Source: Bdellovibrionales bacterium (GTDB lineage: Bacteria > Bdellovibrionota > UBA1018). From it: 64,000 bases of DNA. The translations under genes and the position numbers were made by a program. Every line of letters starts with the position of its first letter. Positions within the stretch are counted from its first letter, which is position 1. Under the pieces are notes generated by a model. That model did not search any database and was not told the origin of the DNA. It was given only the letters and a program-made list of their open reading frames with translations. The stretch is taken from positions 28,142-92,141 of the forward strand of contig CANCQK010000012.1 of assembly GCA_947380295.1 (NCBI GenBank), in the 5' to 3' direction. This document shows, piece after piece, positions 43,141 to 51,390 of the stretch.

Positions 43141-43819
43141 AAAAATAGACTCGTCGAATTTGATCATCAGGCCTTACCGAAAACGGGGGGAAGACGATTC
43201 CTTACAGTTTCTCTGGGCGGTTTCCTATAGTGACTTGCTCATGGTTCTCCTCAGTTTTTTTATCGTATTTTTTGATCCCAATAAGGAAGAGAGCAAGTCA
43301 AGGCTCACAGTCGTTTCTCAGTCTTTAGAGAAGCTCAAAGGTGTGGCAGCTGCAAAGTCTTCAGTTCCGGTTTCGTCTCCTTCGACGGTAGTTTTCAATG
43401 GATTAAAGGAAGTTAGGCTTGCCTTGGATTCCTCAAAAGTTAGCTATCATTCAGTTGGAAATAGCTCCGATTCCATTACGATCGACTTTCCTGATGGGTT
43501 TTATGGTCCTGGAAAGTATGAGGTGACCAGAGGCATACGTGAAAAATTGGCTGAGGTCTTGATCGCTATTCAGTCATCTAAGAGTTCGGTTAGATTAGTT
43601 TTTGTGGGTCACACGGATTCCAAGCCACTTAACGTTCTCTTGCATAAAAATGTTCTAAATTCGAATCAAGATTTGTCTGGAATTCGAGCTTCCCGTGCAC
43701 TTAATTTTGCTCGCGAGATGGGATTTGCTGCAAATCAGTTGACCACTGAGGGAGCCGGATCCGAGGTAAGAAATACGCGATCACTTTCGATCCGAATTAC
43801 TGGGGGAGAAAAGCCATGA
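43124..43819 (+). CDS. motB: MotB-like stator subunit with OmpA domain
   Basis: A 231-residue protein. One membrane helix carries the proton-binding aspartate Asp37 (WAVSYSDLLMVLLSFFIVFF), then a plug/linker and a C-terminal OmpA-type peptidoglycan-binding domain (VRLVFVGHTDSKPL...DLSGIRASRALNFAREMGF). Both functional parts are intact. ATG 43124 follows GAGG; ATG 43115 is possible. It overlaps motA by 17 bases and the next gene by 4. Confidence 0.88.
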   Translation: MAFDSKKIDSSNLIIRPYRKRGEDDSLQFLWAVSYSDLLMVLLSFFIVFFDPNKEESKSRLTVVSQSLEKLKGVAAAKSSVPVSSPSTVVFNGLKEVRLALDSSKVSYHSVGNSSDSITIDFPDGFYGPGKYEVTRGIREKLAEVLIAIQSSKSSVRLVFVGHTDSKPLNVLLHKNVLNSNQDLSGIRASRALNFAREMGFAANQLTTEGAGSEVRNTRSLSIRITGGEKP

Positions 43820-45336
43820 GAAGGTCGTTATTGAGTTGCTTTACTCCGATTTTGATGGTGTGGCTGAGTCTCTCAGTGGCGTTTGGTTCCGAGCAGGAAT
43901 CCATGCTGCAAATGCAGCATCAGGTAGAGCAAAGGGTGCTTTCATTAGTGAAGCCTTATGATCCATCTGCATTGGTTTTTGCAAGGATCTATCTCAAGAC
44001 TGAAAGTAAAGTACTACCAGGCACGCCATTTTTTGCGAAGGATTTGACCGTCCAAGGCGAGATGGGGCTTTCAAGTATTTCAAGAGCTCTTGTGATCATT
44101 ATGAGTCAGAAGAAGCCCTTCTCTCAGGCTGTTCTTGACACAGCAAAGGGAGTCCTTGAAGCTGAGAAGATTCCGGTGGTTTTCCAGGTCGATGAACTAC
44201 CTGTTGAACTACGGGCTGCGGAAAAGACAGAGTTGAAAGAAGGTCGAGAAAATACCCAGATTTGGAGAGAAGGAGTCGATCAACTCCGATATGTCTATAG
44301 AGTGCTCCTGGGGTTGACCGTGCTTGGTCTGATTGCAGCGATCATTGCTGATTTGACCAGAAGAAATAACAGTGCTCTTCTTAAGCTCCTCGAGGATGGG
44401 ATTAGTAAGATGACTTCTGTCGAGGGCAATAGTGTGACCCGTGAACCGACTTCAGTCCAGGCTGCTCCGGCCTCCACTCGAGAGGATCTGGGTCGAGAGT
44501 CCAGGGGAGATGAGTGGGCTCAGTATCCCGAAGAAACATTGGAAGCCTGCTTAGCAGATTGCTATTGGTGCTCCCGTGATTCCTATGCCCACTTTGTCTG
44601 GAAACAGTTGACTGCTCAAAAGAAAAAACAATTGATTGCGCGGATTCCATTTCTAACCGATTACGTAAATCATTTCTCACTCCTGAATCAGTCCAACGAG
44701 GGATGGATAGACGACATTGCCTACCTTGATCCGATACGGACACATCAACTGAGTAATGAAGATCTGGCCCAGGCATTGAAAAAACAGCCTTCACTTTACG
44801 GGATGCTTTCGAGAATGCGGCAGGCGGCACTACCGCTGGAGGTTCACGAGAGGATTATGCTCTCGCGTCTACCTGCCAAAGAGTCTGCAGATGAAAAGAT
44901 GTCACTGGGCGTTTCGCCCGCTTCTATCTTGAGGCCTCTTCGTAAACGTTTGCAGCTCGAAATTCGCTCTGATGAGCAGGAGCGTTCACTCCTTTCTTTT
45001 AGTCCGTTTAGTTTGGAGCTCGCCGAGGATGTGCCGAGTTTAGGTTGGCTACTTCAAGTTCCCGAAGAGGCTCGCTCTCAGATTCTTGAGCGATTTTCTG
45101 CTCGGGATCTCGCCTCTGCGTGGGTTGCACCTGCTGAGATTCTAAGTCAGATTGAAAAGTTTGTTCCTGAAAAGAAAATGGAGGTGGTTCGCTCCTACGT
45201 GAGTTCACGTCCCGGAAGTCGAAGTGCACCAGCCTATTTAGATATTCATAGAAGTGTGGTCGAGATCCTAAAAAATACGCAGAAATCAGAGCAATCTCAG
45301 CTCGCCGGGGGGCTCAAGCGTGTGCAAGCTGCGTGA
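43816..45336 (+). CDS. Membrane protein resembling a FliF C-terminal part joined to a FliG-like domain
   Basis: A 506-residue protein in three parts. (1) A signal-like hydrophobic start, then periplasmic residues 25-155 (VEQRVLSLVKPYDPSALVFARIYLK... ISRALVIIMSQKKPFSQAVLDTAKGVL) that recall the last ring-building motif of FliF. (2) One membrane helix, about 164-181. (3) A cytoplasmic region 200-506 with FliG-like helical segments (PEETLEACLADCYWCSRD...AQKKKQLIARIPFL; FSLELAEDVPSLGWLLQVPEEARSQILERFSARDLASAW). The resemblance is by pattern only. In the MotAB operon such a protein would be a natural rotor or switch partner. An unrelated scaffold is the alternative. Confidence 0.55.
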   Translation: MRRSLLSCFTPILMVWLSLSVAFGSEQESMLQMQHQVEQRVLSLVKPYDPSALVFARIYLKTESKVLPGTPFFAKDLTVQGEMGLSSISRALVIIMSQKKPFSQAVLDTAKGVLEAEKIPVVFQVDELPVELRAAEKTELKEGRENTQIWREGVDQLRYVYRVLLGLTVLGLIAAIIADLTRRNNSALLKLLEDGISKMTSVEGNSVTREPTSVQAAPASTREDLGRESRGDEWAQYPEETLEACLADCYWCSRDSYAHFVWKQLTAQKKKQLIARIPFLTDYVNHFSLLNQSNEGWIDDIAYLDPIRTHQLSNEDLAQALKKQPSLYGMLSRMRQAALPLEVHERIMLSRLPAKESADEKMSLGVSPASILRPLRKRLQLEIRSDEQERSLLSFSPFSLELAEDVPSLGWLLQVPEEARSQILERFSARDLASAWVAPAEILSQIEKFVPEKKMEVVRSYVSSRPGSRSAPAYLDIHRSVVEILKNTQKSEQSQLAGGLKRVQAA

Positions 45337-45952
45337 CACTCGTTTCAGCAGAACTGCTGGGCTTGTAATGATGTCCATCGTGCTTGTTTGGGCAAGTGCA
45401 TCGGACTGTCCTGCAGATCAAGCAAGCTCGGTAGTTCAGGAGTCCGTAGAAGCACACCCTCTTGGGGTAGGGCTCTCGATCTCCGGAATGTCGCTTGCAA
45501 GGAACTCGATATCTTTGATTGGTTTGGAGTTTGGAGCTGGCCTAGAGTACTTCTTTCATCCTAAGTGGTCTGTTGGGGTAGGATATCATCAGTCTTTTAA
45601 TTCGTTGAGTTTCTCAGCGGTCTACTCGGCTTTTCAAGTCGGGCTCACTTACGCGGTGACTGGTACTATGTCCCAGGAAACTCGAAAAATCAGGCTTGGA
45701 GATACAGAGGTCTATCAAGAGCGATCGAGTAGTCTGGGTGGTCTGAGGGCGATGGCTATTTTCTCTCAGTACTTTTTTAATGGAACCAGTGGAATATACC
45801 CATACTCGGGACTTGGATTGGCCCTACTTTATGAACTTGATTGGCTCAGGCCTGTTTCCTTCCGGGTTGGCGTGAGAGGAGATCTCACGCAGAACGGAGT
45901 AAGCTCACTGCAGATTATTCAAGGTGTTGCCCAGGCAGTTTTTCCTCTGTAG
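45320..45952 (+). CDS. Outer-membrane beta-barrel protein, last gene of the MotAB operon
   Basis: A 210-residue exported protein: basic start, hydrophobic signal (LVMMSIVLVWASAS), then amphipathic strands such as LIGLEFGAGLEYFFHPKWSVGVGYHQSF and YPYSGLGLALLYELDW. No family name can be given. GTG 45320 with GGGGGG upstream fits; it overlaps the preceding gene by 17 bases, so it is translationally coupled. Its presence extends the motor-like operon to the outer membrane. Confidence 0.6.
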   Translation: MCKLRDTRFSRTAGLVMMSIVLVWASASDCPADQASSVVQESVEAHPLGVGLSISGMSLARNSISLIGLEFGAGLEYFFHPKWSVGVGYHQSFNSLSFSAVYSAFQVGLTYAVTGTMSQETRKIRLGDTEVYQERSSSLGGLRAMAIFSQYFFNGTSGIYPYSGLGLALLYELDWLRPVSFRVGVRGDLTQNGVSSLQIIQGVAQAVFPL

Positions 45953-46013
45953 ATTTCGGCGTAGAGTGAGCTCATAGTGGCACCTCAGGGCCTTTTAGAT
46001 TGGATCTCCGACA

Positions 46014-46061
46014 AATAAAAAAAGCGGAACTACGATCTCAAAGCTGAGTTCGTAGTTCCGC
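46014..46061 (-). terminator. Intrinsic terminator of the 97-residue protein gene
   Basis: Perfect 12-bp stem GCGGAACTACGA/TCGTAGTTCCGC with an inner CTCA/TGAG helix; a run of seven T residues follows on the minus strand. Confidence 0.85.
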
Positions 46062-46095
46062 CAAATCGCTTAAGGTTCAAAATTTTTACGGTAAT

Positions 46096-46389
46096 TTAGG
46101 CGGCTTCAAGCATGTCTTCTGCATGCCAAAGATCATAGAGTGTCTTCCCGGTCTCGGTGCGGAGCCATTTACTAGCATGGTCTGGTGGGTCCTGGCCAAG
46201 GCAACGTTGAGCAAATGCATGGACGGTCATCGTCTCCTTCTCTGCGATTACTTTGAATTCGCCGTTCGGTTGCTTGCTGATTTTGCAAAACTTTTTCGGC
46301 TCGCTCACGAAAAAAAGAGTTTGGCCATCTTTTACATAGCCGTGATGGACTAAATAGGTCAGATCAAATTTATTTTTCTTTTTGGACAT
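46096..46389 (-). CDS. Conserved 97-residue protein, sigma-28 controlled
   Basis: A small soluble protein starting MSKKKNKFDLTYLVHHGYVKDGQTLFF. Two beta strands and a turn (FKVIAEKETMTVHAFAQRCLG) are followed by PPDHASKWLRTETGKTLYDLWHAEDM, which looks like a compact helical tail. I recognise no domain. AGGAGG precedes the ATG, and a sigma-28-type promoter lies directly upstream. Flanking terminators make it a single-gene unit. It sits next to the motility operon on the opposite strand. Confidence 0.65.
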   Translation of the reverse strand: MSKKKNKFDLTYLVHHGYVKDGQTLFFVSEPKKFCKISKQPNGEFKVIAEKETMTVHAFAQRCLGQDPPDHASKWLRTETGKTLYDLWHAEDMLEAA

Positions 46390-46411
46390 GTGTGATTCCT
46401 CCTGTGGTCAC

Positions 46412-46438
46412 TTATCGGTAGTACCTCGAAATTATTGA
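46412..46438 (-). promoter_or_regulatory. Sigma-28 (FliA)-type promoter
   Basis: On the minus strand TCAA (46438-46435), 15 bases, ACCGATAA (46419-46412); 10 of 12 matches to TAAA-N15-GCCGATAA. The start point would be about 15-20 bases before the ATG. Confidence 0.6.
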
Positions 46439-46530
46439 ATGGACAGTCGAGGGTAGTTGGTAATTTTTACCGATCGAAGAACGTCGATTTGTAGAGTAAG
46501 ATCGAAGTACGCTCGGGAGGGGGCCACGGA

Positions 46531-47385
46531 TTGAACTTGGAGTTTTCTGCTCTTTTAGATCTTTGCTTTAATTTGCCCAGGGGGCATCACTTTTTGGACG
46601 ATTTTCCCGTTTGGGATCCGCGTCTTGCGGTTCCGGGGGTGATGCGATTTGAGATTCACGATTCAAGTCAGCTCGTCGCCTCCTGCGGGATTAGAACCGC
46701 GAATCTAGCGGTCGGCGAACAATTGATGCCTATTGCGATTCTTGGAGGGGTTTGCAGCCACCCTCAGGTGAGAGAGCAGGGACTTGCCTCCCAGGTCATT
46801 TCGAAAGCTTTAGATTGGGCAAGGAAACAGGGCGCAGTCGCAGTTTTTCTTTGGGGTGCTGAGACGGGGCTTTATCAGCGTCAGGGGTTTAGTCCATTTG
46901 GCAATCAAGTTCGCCTGCCCCTATCTCATGTACTGATTGCTCTTGGGTCCACTTCTCTCACCTATGATCCGACAATCATAGGAAAGGGCCTTGATCACGA
47001 ACTTTACACCGTTGTGAGTGGCCGCGCCGATGGGCTCAGTTTGCGGTCTGAGGACTGGCTCTGGTACTCTAGACATAAACATGTGAAGTGGTACTACTCT
47101 AAACGTGAAGGGCGTCCAACCGCCTATGCTGCTATTGGGCGAGGGATTGATTTAGTCGGACACGTTCATGAATGGGGAGGAAATTCGGAGGATCTGAAAA
47201 CCGTTTTTCGTGCAATTCTAGCGGATTTCCCGGAGGCGATTTGGTTGGGGCATCCCAATCGACTTCCTCAAGGCGTCGAGCGGAGTCAGACGATTCAAGA
47301 GTCACTTTGTATGATCAAGGTCTTCAATCAGCGTCAATTCATTGACCCTAATCAGGTTTGGCTCTGGGGCTTGGATGCTGCTTAA
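46531..47385 (+). CDS. GNAT-family N-acetyltransferase
   Basis: A 284-residue protein. The N-terminal 140 residues carry a GNAT fold with acetyl-CoA motif VCSHPQVREQGLASQVISKALDWARKQG and the following AVFLWGAETGLYQRQGFSPFG. The C-terminal half resembles a second, degenerate GNAT-like lobe. TTG 46531 is used as start with GGGAGGGGG upstream. Substrate unknown. Confidence 0.78.
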   Translation: MNLEFSALLDLCFNLPRGHHFLDDFPVWDPRLAVPGVMRFEIHDSSQLVASCGIRTANLAVGEQLMPIAILGGVCSHPQVREQGLASQVISKALDWARKQGAVAVFLWGAETGLYQRQGFSPFGNQVRLPLSHVLIALGSTSLTYDPTIIGKGLDHELYTVVSGRADGLSLRSEDWLWYSRHKHVKWYYSKREGRPTAYAAIGRGIDLVGHVHEWGGNSEDLKTVFRAILADFPEAIWLGHPNRLPQGVERSQTIQESLCMIKVFNQRQFIDPNQVWLWGLDAA

Positions 47386-47439
47386 TTTAATGGACCCGAG
47401 ATTGAAACCCGATGCAATTCCTGGCAGAGTGAAAGAACT

Positions 47440-48309
47440 GTGAAACAATACACAAGCTCTACGTTTAAAACCATAGCCGCCATTCTGATGGGGTTTCCAC
47501 TTCTCTATATCATCTTGGTTGCGACATCGTTCAATATTCCTATTTCAGGCTGCGCTCGGCTTTTACTTTCACCCATGTATTACCTAGTTACCGGTGTCGC
47601 TGTACTTACCGGCTACGGGTTTTGGGAGATGCAGCGATGGTCTTGGTATGTGTTTTGGGCTGCTCAAGGGCTGATTGCTTACGGTAATGCGATCATTGCC
47701 TCGGAATATGCAGAAAGTCATCATCGACTTTTTATTTTTATTGTTTCTCTCGTGATGCAGGGTGTTCTAGGACTTCGTGTGGGTCGAGAGATTCTAGTGC
47801 CCTACTTTTTCCCGAGAATTCGCTGGTGGGAGAATAATCCACGGTACAAGCTTTCAGTCCCTGTTTCTGTCCGGAGACAAAGTGGTGAGAGCACTTCAGC
47901 AGAGGTTTTAGATCTGTCTGTAGTTGGGTGTTTTTTAAAGTCGCGAGTGATCTCAACGGTGGGTGAGAAGATTAATTTGGAGTTTCAAATGTACGGGCAG
48001 ACGATTCAAGTTTCGGGCACCGTCGTTTGGGATGCAATGAGCACGGTCACTCACCCTAAGGGGATTGGCGTCATTTTTGACCAGACGTCGAGAGATCAGC
48101 GGAAACTACTTCGAGCGGTCTACGCTCGAATGAACCGGATTGCTTCGATTTATCGAAAATACCGATACTGGATGGAACCCATTGAATTTGAAAAAATTCT
48201 CAGTGAACTCGAGTCCGCGCCTTTAGAGCGAGCTAAGCTATCCGTTTTGGTCAGGTCAAAAAGTGGAGATCCGGAAATCTCAAAACGAGTAGGTCGGGGC
48301 TCCCAATGA
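47440..48309 (+). CDS. Membrane-anchored PilZ domain protein
   Basis: A 289-residue protein with four N-terminal membrane helices (to about 125) and a PilZ domain (about 140-230). The c-di-GMP-binding elements are largely there: PRYKLSVPVSVR for the arginine motif and DLSVVGCFL for the (D/N)xSxxG motif. Probably a membrane sensor of c-di-GMP, a signal that commonly governs motility. It overlaps tadA by four bases. Confidence 0.82.
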   Translation: MKQYTSSTFKTIAAILMGFPLLYIILVATSFNIPISGCARLLLSPMYYLVTGVAVLTGYGFWEMQRWSWYVFWAAQGLIAYGNAIIASEYAESHHRLFIFIVSLVMQGVLGLRVGREILVPYFFPRIRWWENNPRYKLSVPVSVRRQSGESTSAEVLDLSVVGCFLKSRVISTVGEKINLEFQMYGQTIQVSGTVVWDAMSTVTHPKGIGVIFDQTSRDQRKLLRAVYARMNRIASIYRKYRYWMEPIEFEKILSELESAPLERAKLSVLVRSKSGDPEISKRVGRGSQ

Positions 48310-48764
48310 TGACCGAAGATGAAGGGTGGATTGCCTCTGCGCTCGCCCAGGCAAAACTTGCTGCTAATCAAGACGAAGTTCCCGTAGGAGCGATCGTGAT
48401 TCATGAAGGTCAGATTGTGGGAATGGGCTATAATCAGCGCGAGCAACTGAATAATCCTGTTGCTCATGCTGAGATTTTTGCCATCCAAGATGCTGCACGG
48501 CATTTGGGAAGCTGGCGTTTGCTGGATTGTGTCTTATACTGCACGCTGGAGCCTTGTCCGATGTGCCTAGCTGCTTGTCAGCAGGCCCGAGTTAAAGAGG
48601 TGGTCTACGGCGCTTTAGATGCAAAGGGCGGAGCCCTGAGTCTTGGATATCGTCTGAACGAAGATTTAAGGACGAATCATCGATTCATTGCTCGATACCT
48701 CGAGACTCCAGCCTGCAGTCAAATCCTGAAAGAATTTTTTGGAAAAAAAAGGTCTTCTAAGTGA
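48306..48764 (+). CDS. tadA: tRNA-specific adenosine deaminase
   Basis: A 152-residue zinc deaminase converting A34 to inosine in tRNA-Arg(ACG), a tRNA encoded at 10856-10933. The active site is HAE (54-56) with Glu56 catalytic, and PCPMC (Cys84, Cys87). Length and motifs are typical. Confidence 0.94.
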   Translation: MMTEDEGWIASALAQAKLAANQDEVPVGAIVIHEGQIVGMGYNQREQLNNPVAHAEIFAIQDAARHLGSWRLLDCVLYCTLEPCPMCLAACQQARVKEVVYGALDAKGGALSLGYRLNEDLRTNHRFIARYLETPACSQILKEFFGKKRSSK

Positions 48765-48808
48765 GATTCATTTCTCTCGGATGCGAGTCATGATAAAGCG
48801 GAGTCACT

Positions 48809-49261
48809 ATGTCTATGAAAATTCAATTTGCAACTTTGTCATTGGGTGCCTCAGTCGATCAACAGACAGGGAATCTTTCCGTCTTTGATATTCTCGAGGA
48901 GGTAAGGACTCCTCAATTGCCAGTTCAGCTGCCTTTCTTGGTGATTTCGTTGATCATTGAGAAAAAGGAACCAGCAGACTTTCAGGGTAAAATGCTAATC
49001 CATCTGTTCACTCCAGAGGGTAATCAACAAATGATTGGGTCTGGAGATATGCGGATTCCGGGAGATCAAAAACGGATGAAGGCTGTTTTTCGTTTTGGAG
49101 GTTTCCCAGTGACTCACTACGGAAACTATCGATTTGTCCTCTCTTGTGTCAATGAATCAGGAAATAAGATTGGCGAAGCAATCTTGGGTTTCGACGCCAT
49201 TCAGGTCGCACAAGTAGCTCAAGGAGCGGCTCAAGCTGAAAAACCTAAACTTGCTCATTAG
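48809..49261 (+). CDS. Conserved hypothetical protein, DUF6941-like
   Basis: A 150-residue soluble protein (QFATLSLGASVDQQTGNLSVFDILEEVRTPQLP...FRFGGFPVTHYGNYRFVLSCVNESG) of a widespread small beta-sandwich family known as DUF6941, function unknown. The family assignment is from memory of the sequence pattern. GGAG precedes the start. Confidence 0.65.
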   Translation: MSMKIQFATLSLGASVDQQTGNLSVFDILEEVRTPQLPVQLPFLVISLIIEKKEPADFQGKMLIHLFTPEGNQQMIGSGDMRIPGDQKRMKAVFRFGGFPVTHYGNYRFVLSCVNESGNKIGEAILGFDAIQVAQVAQGAAQAEKPKLAH

Positions 49262-49321
49262 TTCATTTTGGAGTTATGCTGATAAAAAGCATTTCAATAA
49301 TAAATTCAAGGAGATTTCAAA

Positions 49322-49933
49322 ATGAAAAAGATTCACTTGTTTGCGAGTGCATTGATAGGACTGTCTAGTGCCTTGGCTTGGGCTGGAGAAACTAAAAATT
49401 ACAAAATTGATGCTTCTCACTCAAATGTCGGTTTTACGGCCCGCCACCTGATTGGGAGGGTGAATGGTGATTTCGTAGATTTTGATGGCCAATTTTCCTT
49501 CAATCCAGATGATCTCAAGGCATCTAAAGTCAGTGCTAAGGTGAAAGCAGAAAGCATTAACACTCGCGACAAAAAACGTGACGAACACCTGCGTTCGGAT
49601 GATTTTTTTGGTGTTAAGAAATTTCCTACTCTTGAGTTTAAGAGTAAAAGCTTGAGTTTAGCGGGTGATAGAAAGTACAAAATGTCCGGTGATCTGACCA
49701 TGCATGGAGTCACTAAGCCAGTGACTTTTGATGTCGAGTATTTTGGTGATTCAGTTGACCCATGGGGAAATCATCGCTCAGGGTTCTCAGCTGTAACCAA
49801 GGTCAATCGCAAAGACTTCGGTATGAGTTGGAATAAGACCTTGGACAAGGGTGGACTTTTATTAGGTGAAGAAGTGGACGTAACGATTAACGTCGAGGGC
49901 GTCCAAGACCAAGCTCAAGCCAGCGCCAAGTAA
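49322..49933 (+). CDS. YceI family periplasmic lipid-binding-like protein
   Basis: A 203-residue exported protein (signal MKKIHLFASALIGLSSALAWA). The YceI/lipocalin-like barrel shows NYKIDASHSNVGFTARHLIGRVNGDF, LRSDDFFGVKKFPTLEFKSK, DLTMHGVTKPVTFDVEYFG and the C-terminal RKDFGMSWN. Relatives bind isoprenoid-type molecules. GGAG lies upstream. A strong terminator follows. Confidence 0.92.
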   Translation: MKKIHLFASALIGLSSALAWAGETKNYKIDASHSNVGFTARHLIGRVNGDFVDFDGQFSFNPDDLKASKVSAKVKAESINTRDKKRDEHLRSDDFFGVKKFPTLEFKSKSLSLAGDRKYKMSGDLTMHGVTKPVTFDVEYFGDSVDPWGNHRSGFSAVTKVNRKDFGMSWNKTLDKGGLLLGEEVDVTINVEGVQDQAQASAK

Positions 49934-49951
49934 TTTCGAAGATCAATTTTT

Positions 49952-49992
49952 AAAGAGGGGAACTTGATCTTCAAGTTCCCCTCTTTTTTTTG
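49952..49992. terminator. Bidirectional intrinsic terminator
   Basis: AGAGGGGAACTTGA pairs with TCAAGTTCCCCTCT around a 3-base loop, with eight T residues on the plus side and an A-run on the other. It serves the YceI gene and the convergent pmbA. Confidence 0.9.
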
Positions 49993-49993
49993 G

Positions 49994-51367
49994 CTATCCT
50001 ACGATTGAGACTTCTGTGATCAGCGCAAACTCAGGCCCGAAATATCCTTGTCCTTGGGGTTGTTCTGTCGAGAAGTGAGAGCGTTGAATCACTGAGTTGC
50101 TGAGTTTGAGTCCACGAAAGTTTTCGCGAATCGATCCTGAAAGAGAGCCTCCCTTGATGTAAGAGATTTTCCCAGTTTGATTGTCATAAAGTTTTGCTAG
50201 CCGAATTTCACTGCTGAATGTTCCAGTGTTAGGGTCGGCAAAGAGTCCTGAGAATTGGAGTACCTCAATGACTTGAGGTGCCGACTTGGTGAGGTCTTGA
50301 TGGGAAAGTTGCCCTGGTTCTATGACCAAACTTCCACGAACTGTATTGGGTTGCGTTCCGAGGTAGTCTCCAAATTGTTTATCTGTTGCTGTTTCAGTGA
50401 CTTGATTTTGATCAACCAGTTTCAGCGGGATTTGAGGGAGTCCTTGATTGGAAAGAGCGGTCGTATCGGCTCCAAATGGGAGCGATGGATCGAGTGTTAG
50501 AGAAATGCGATCCCCTGTTGCGCCTGGGATGAGTTCTTGATCACGCTTGATAAATGGAAGTCCATGATAGGCATTCGATGCCCAGAGCTGTGAGACGAAG
50601 CCACTGAGGAGACTAGACAAGACATCAGAGTCGATGAGGACAGAATACTTGCCTGTCTTGGGCTTGGTGACTTCGAGCGACTGTTCGGCTCGGTGAGCGG
50701 CTTCCTCAAAGATTTTTTCAATTGGGAGTTGATTGAGGTGAACAGCCCAGTGGGAGTTGAGGTATTCATCGGAGGCCTTTGAGCCGTCCTTCAGAGTCTT
50801 CTCGTAGGAAAACGCAGCCTCCGTGTAAATTCGACTTTGCGAGGATCTGTGAGTAAGTCCATTGCTGAGATGGAGTTCTCGATCAAGGACTGATAGAAAG
50901 AGTTCTGCAGAATTGAACGTGCTTTTCCTTGGCTTTTGCACAGTATCTGCGATTCGAGCTGTAAGTTTTTCGGTGACTCCATTTAAATCTTCAGCCATGT
51001 CTGGGTCGGTTGTGAAAACTTGTGGAAGATTGTGGGGAATTTCGAGCGGCAAAGACCACTCTTGATGATCGGTTTGAAGTGCTGCCTCGATGGCTGATTC
51101 GATTTGCTCCTTGAGATTCAAAGTGAAAAAGAGCTTCTTAGTGATCTCGCCCTGTCGGCCAGGTTTGGAGAGTTTAACGAAAATTCTCGCACTGACAGTT
51201 CGCGCACGGATGGAGCGATCTTGATCGGTGGCGAGTCGATTTTTTTCTAAAAGAAAGTAGCGCTCTCTCCTGTGAGTGTTTTCCTCCGTGATTACCCATC
51301 CTTTGATTAAAAGATGAGAGTTGAGTTGAAATTTTAAATCATCTAAGGTCCAAGTTAGTTTTGCCAT
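49994..51367 (-). CDS. pmbA: PmbA/TldE protease subunit
   Basis: A 457-residue partner of TldD. It lacks the HExxxH motif, as TldE/PmbA proteins do, and has the family C-terminal domain (FSGLFADPNTGTFSSEIRLAKLYDNQTG). The TldD/E heterodimer cuts unfolded peptides and matures some peptide antibiotics. ATG 51367, 23 bases after the tldD stop with GGGAAG upstream, is preferred over a start inside tldD. Confidence 0.88.
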   Translation of the reverse strand: MAKLTWTLDDLKFQLNSHLLIKGWVITEENTHRRERYFLLEKNRLATDQDRSIRARTVSARIFVKLSKPGRQGEITKKLFFTLNLKEQIESAIEAALQTDHQEWSLPLEIPHNLPQVFTTDPDMAEDLNGVTEKLTARIADTVQKPRKSTFNSAELFLSVLDRELHLSNGLTHRSSQSRIYTEAAFSYEKTLKDGSKASDEYLNSHWAVHLNQLPIEKIFEEAAHRAEQSLEVTKPKTGKYSVLIDSDVLSSLLSGFVSQLWASNAYHGLPFIKRDQELIPGATGDRISLTLDPSLPFGADTTALSNQGLPQIPLKLVDQNQVTETATDKQFGDYLGTQPNTVRGSLVIEPGQLSHQDLTKSAPQVIEVLQFSGLFADPNTGTFSSEIRLAKLYDNQTGKISYIKGGSLSGSIRENFRGLKLSNSVIQRSHFSTEQPQGQGYFGPEFALITEVSIVG

Positions 51368-51390
51368 TTTTTTACTTCCCGAGACTTTGA

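Noticed and set aside
41790..43819. Zorya-type defence system (MotA/MotB-like ZorAB)
   Set aside because: The MotA product lacks the long cytoplasmic tail of ZorA, no ZorC or helicase-type ZorD gene follows, and the neighbours are motility-like (flagellins, FliF/FliG-like). The SNF2 gene is about 18 kb away in another operon.
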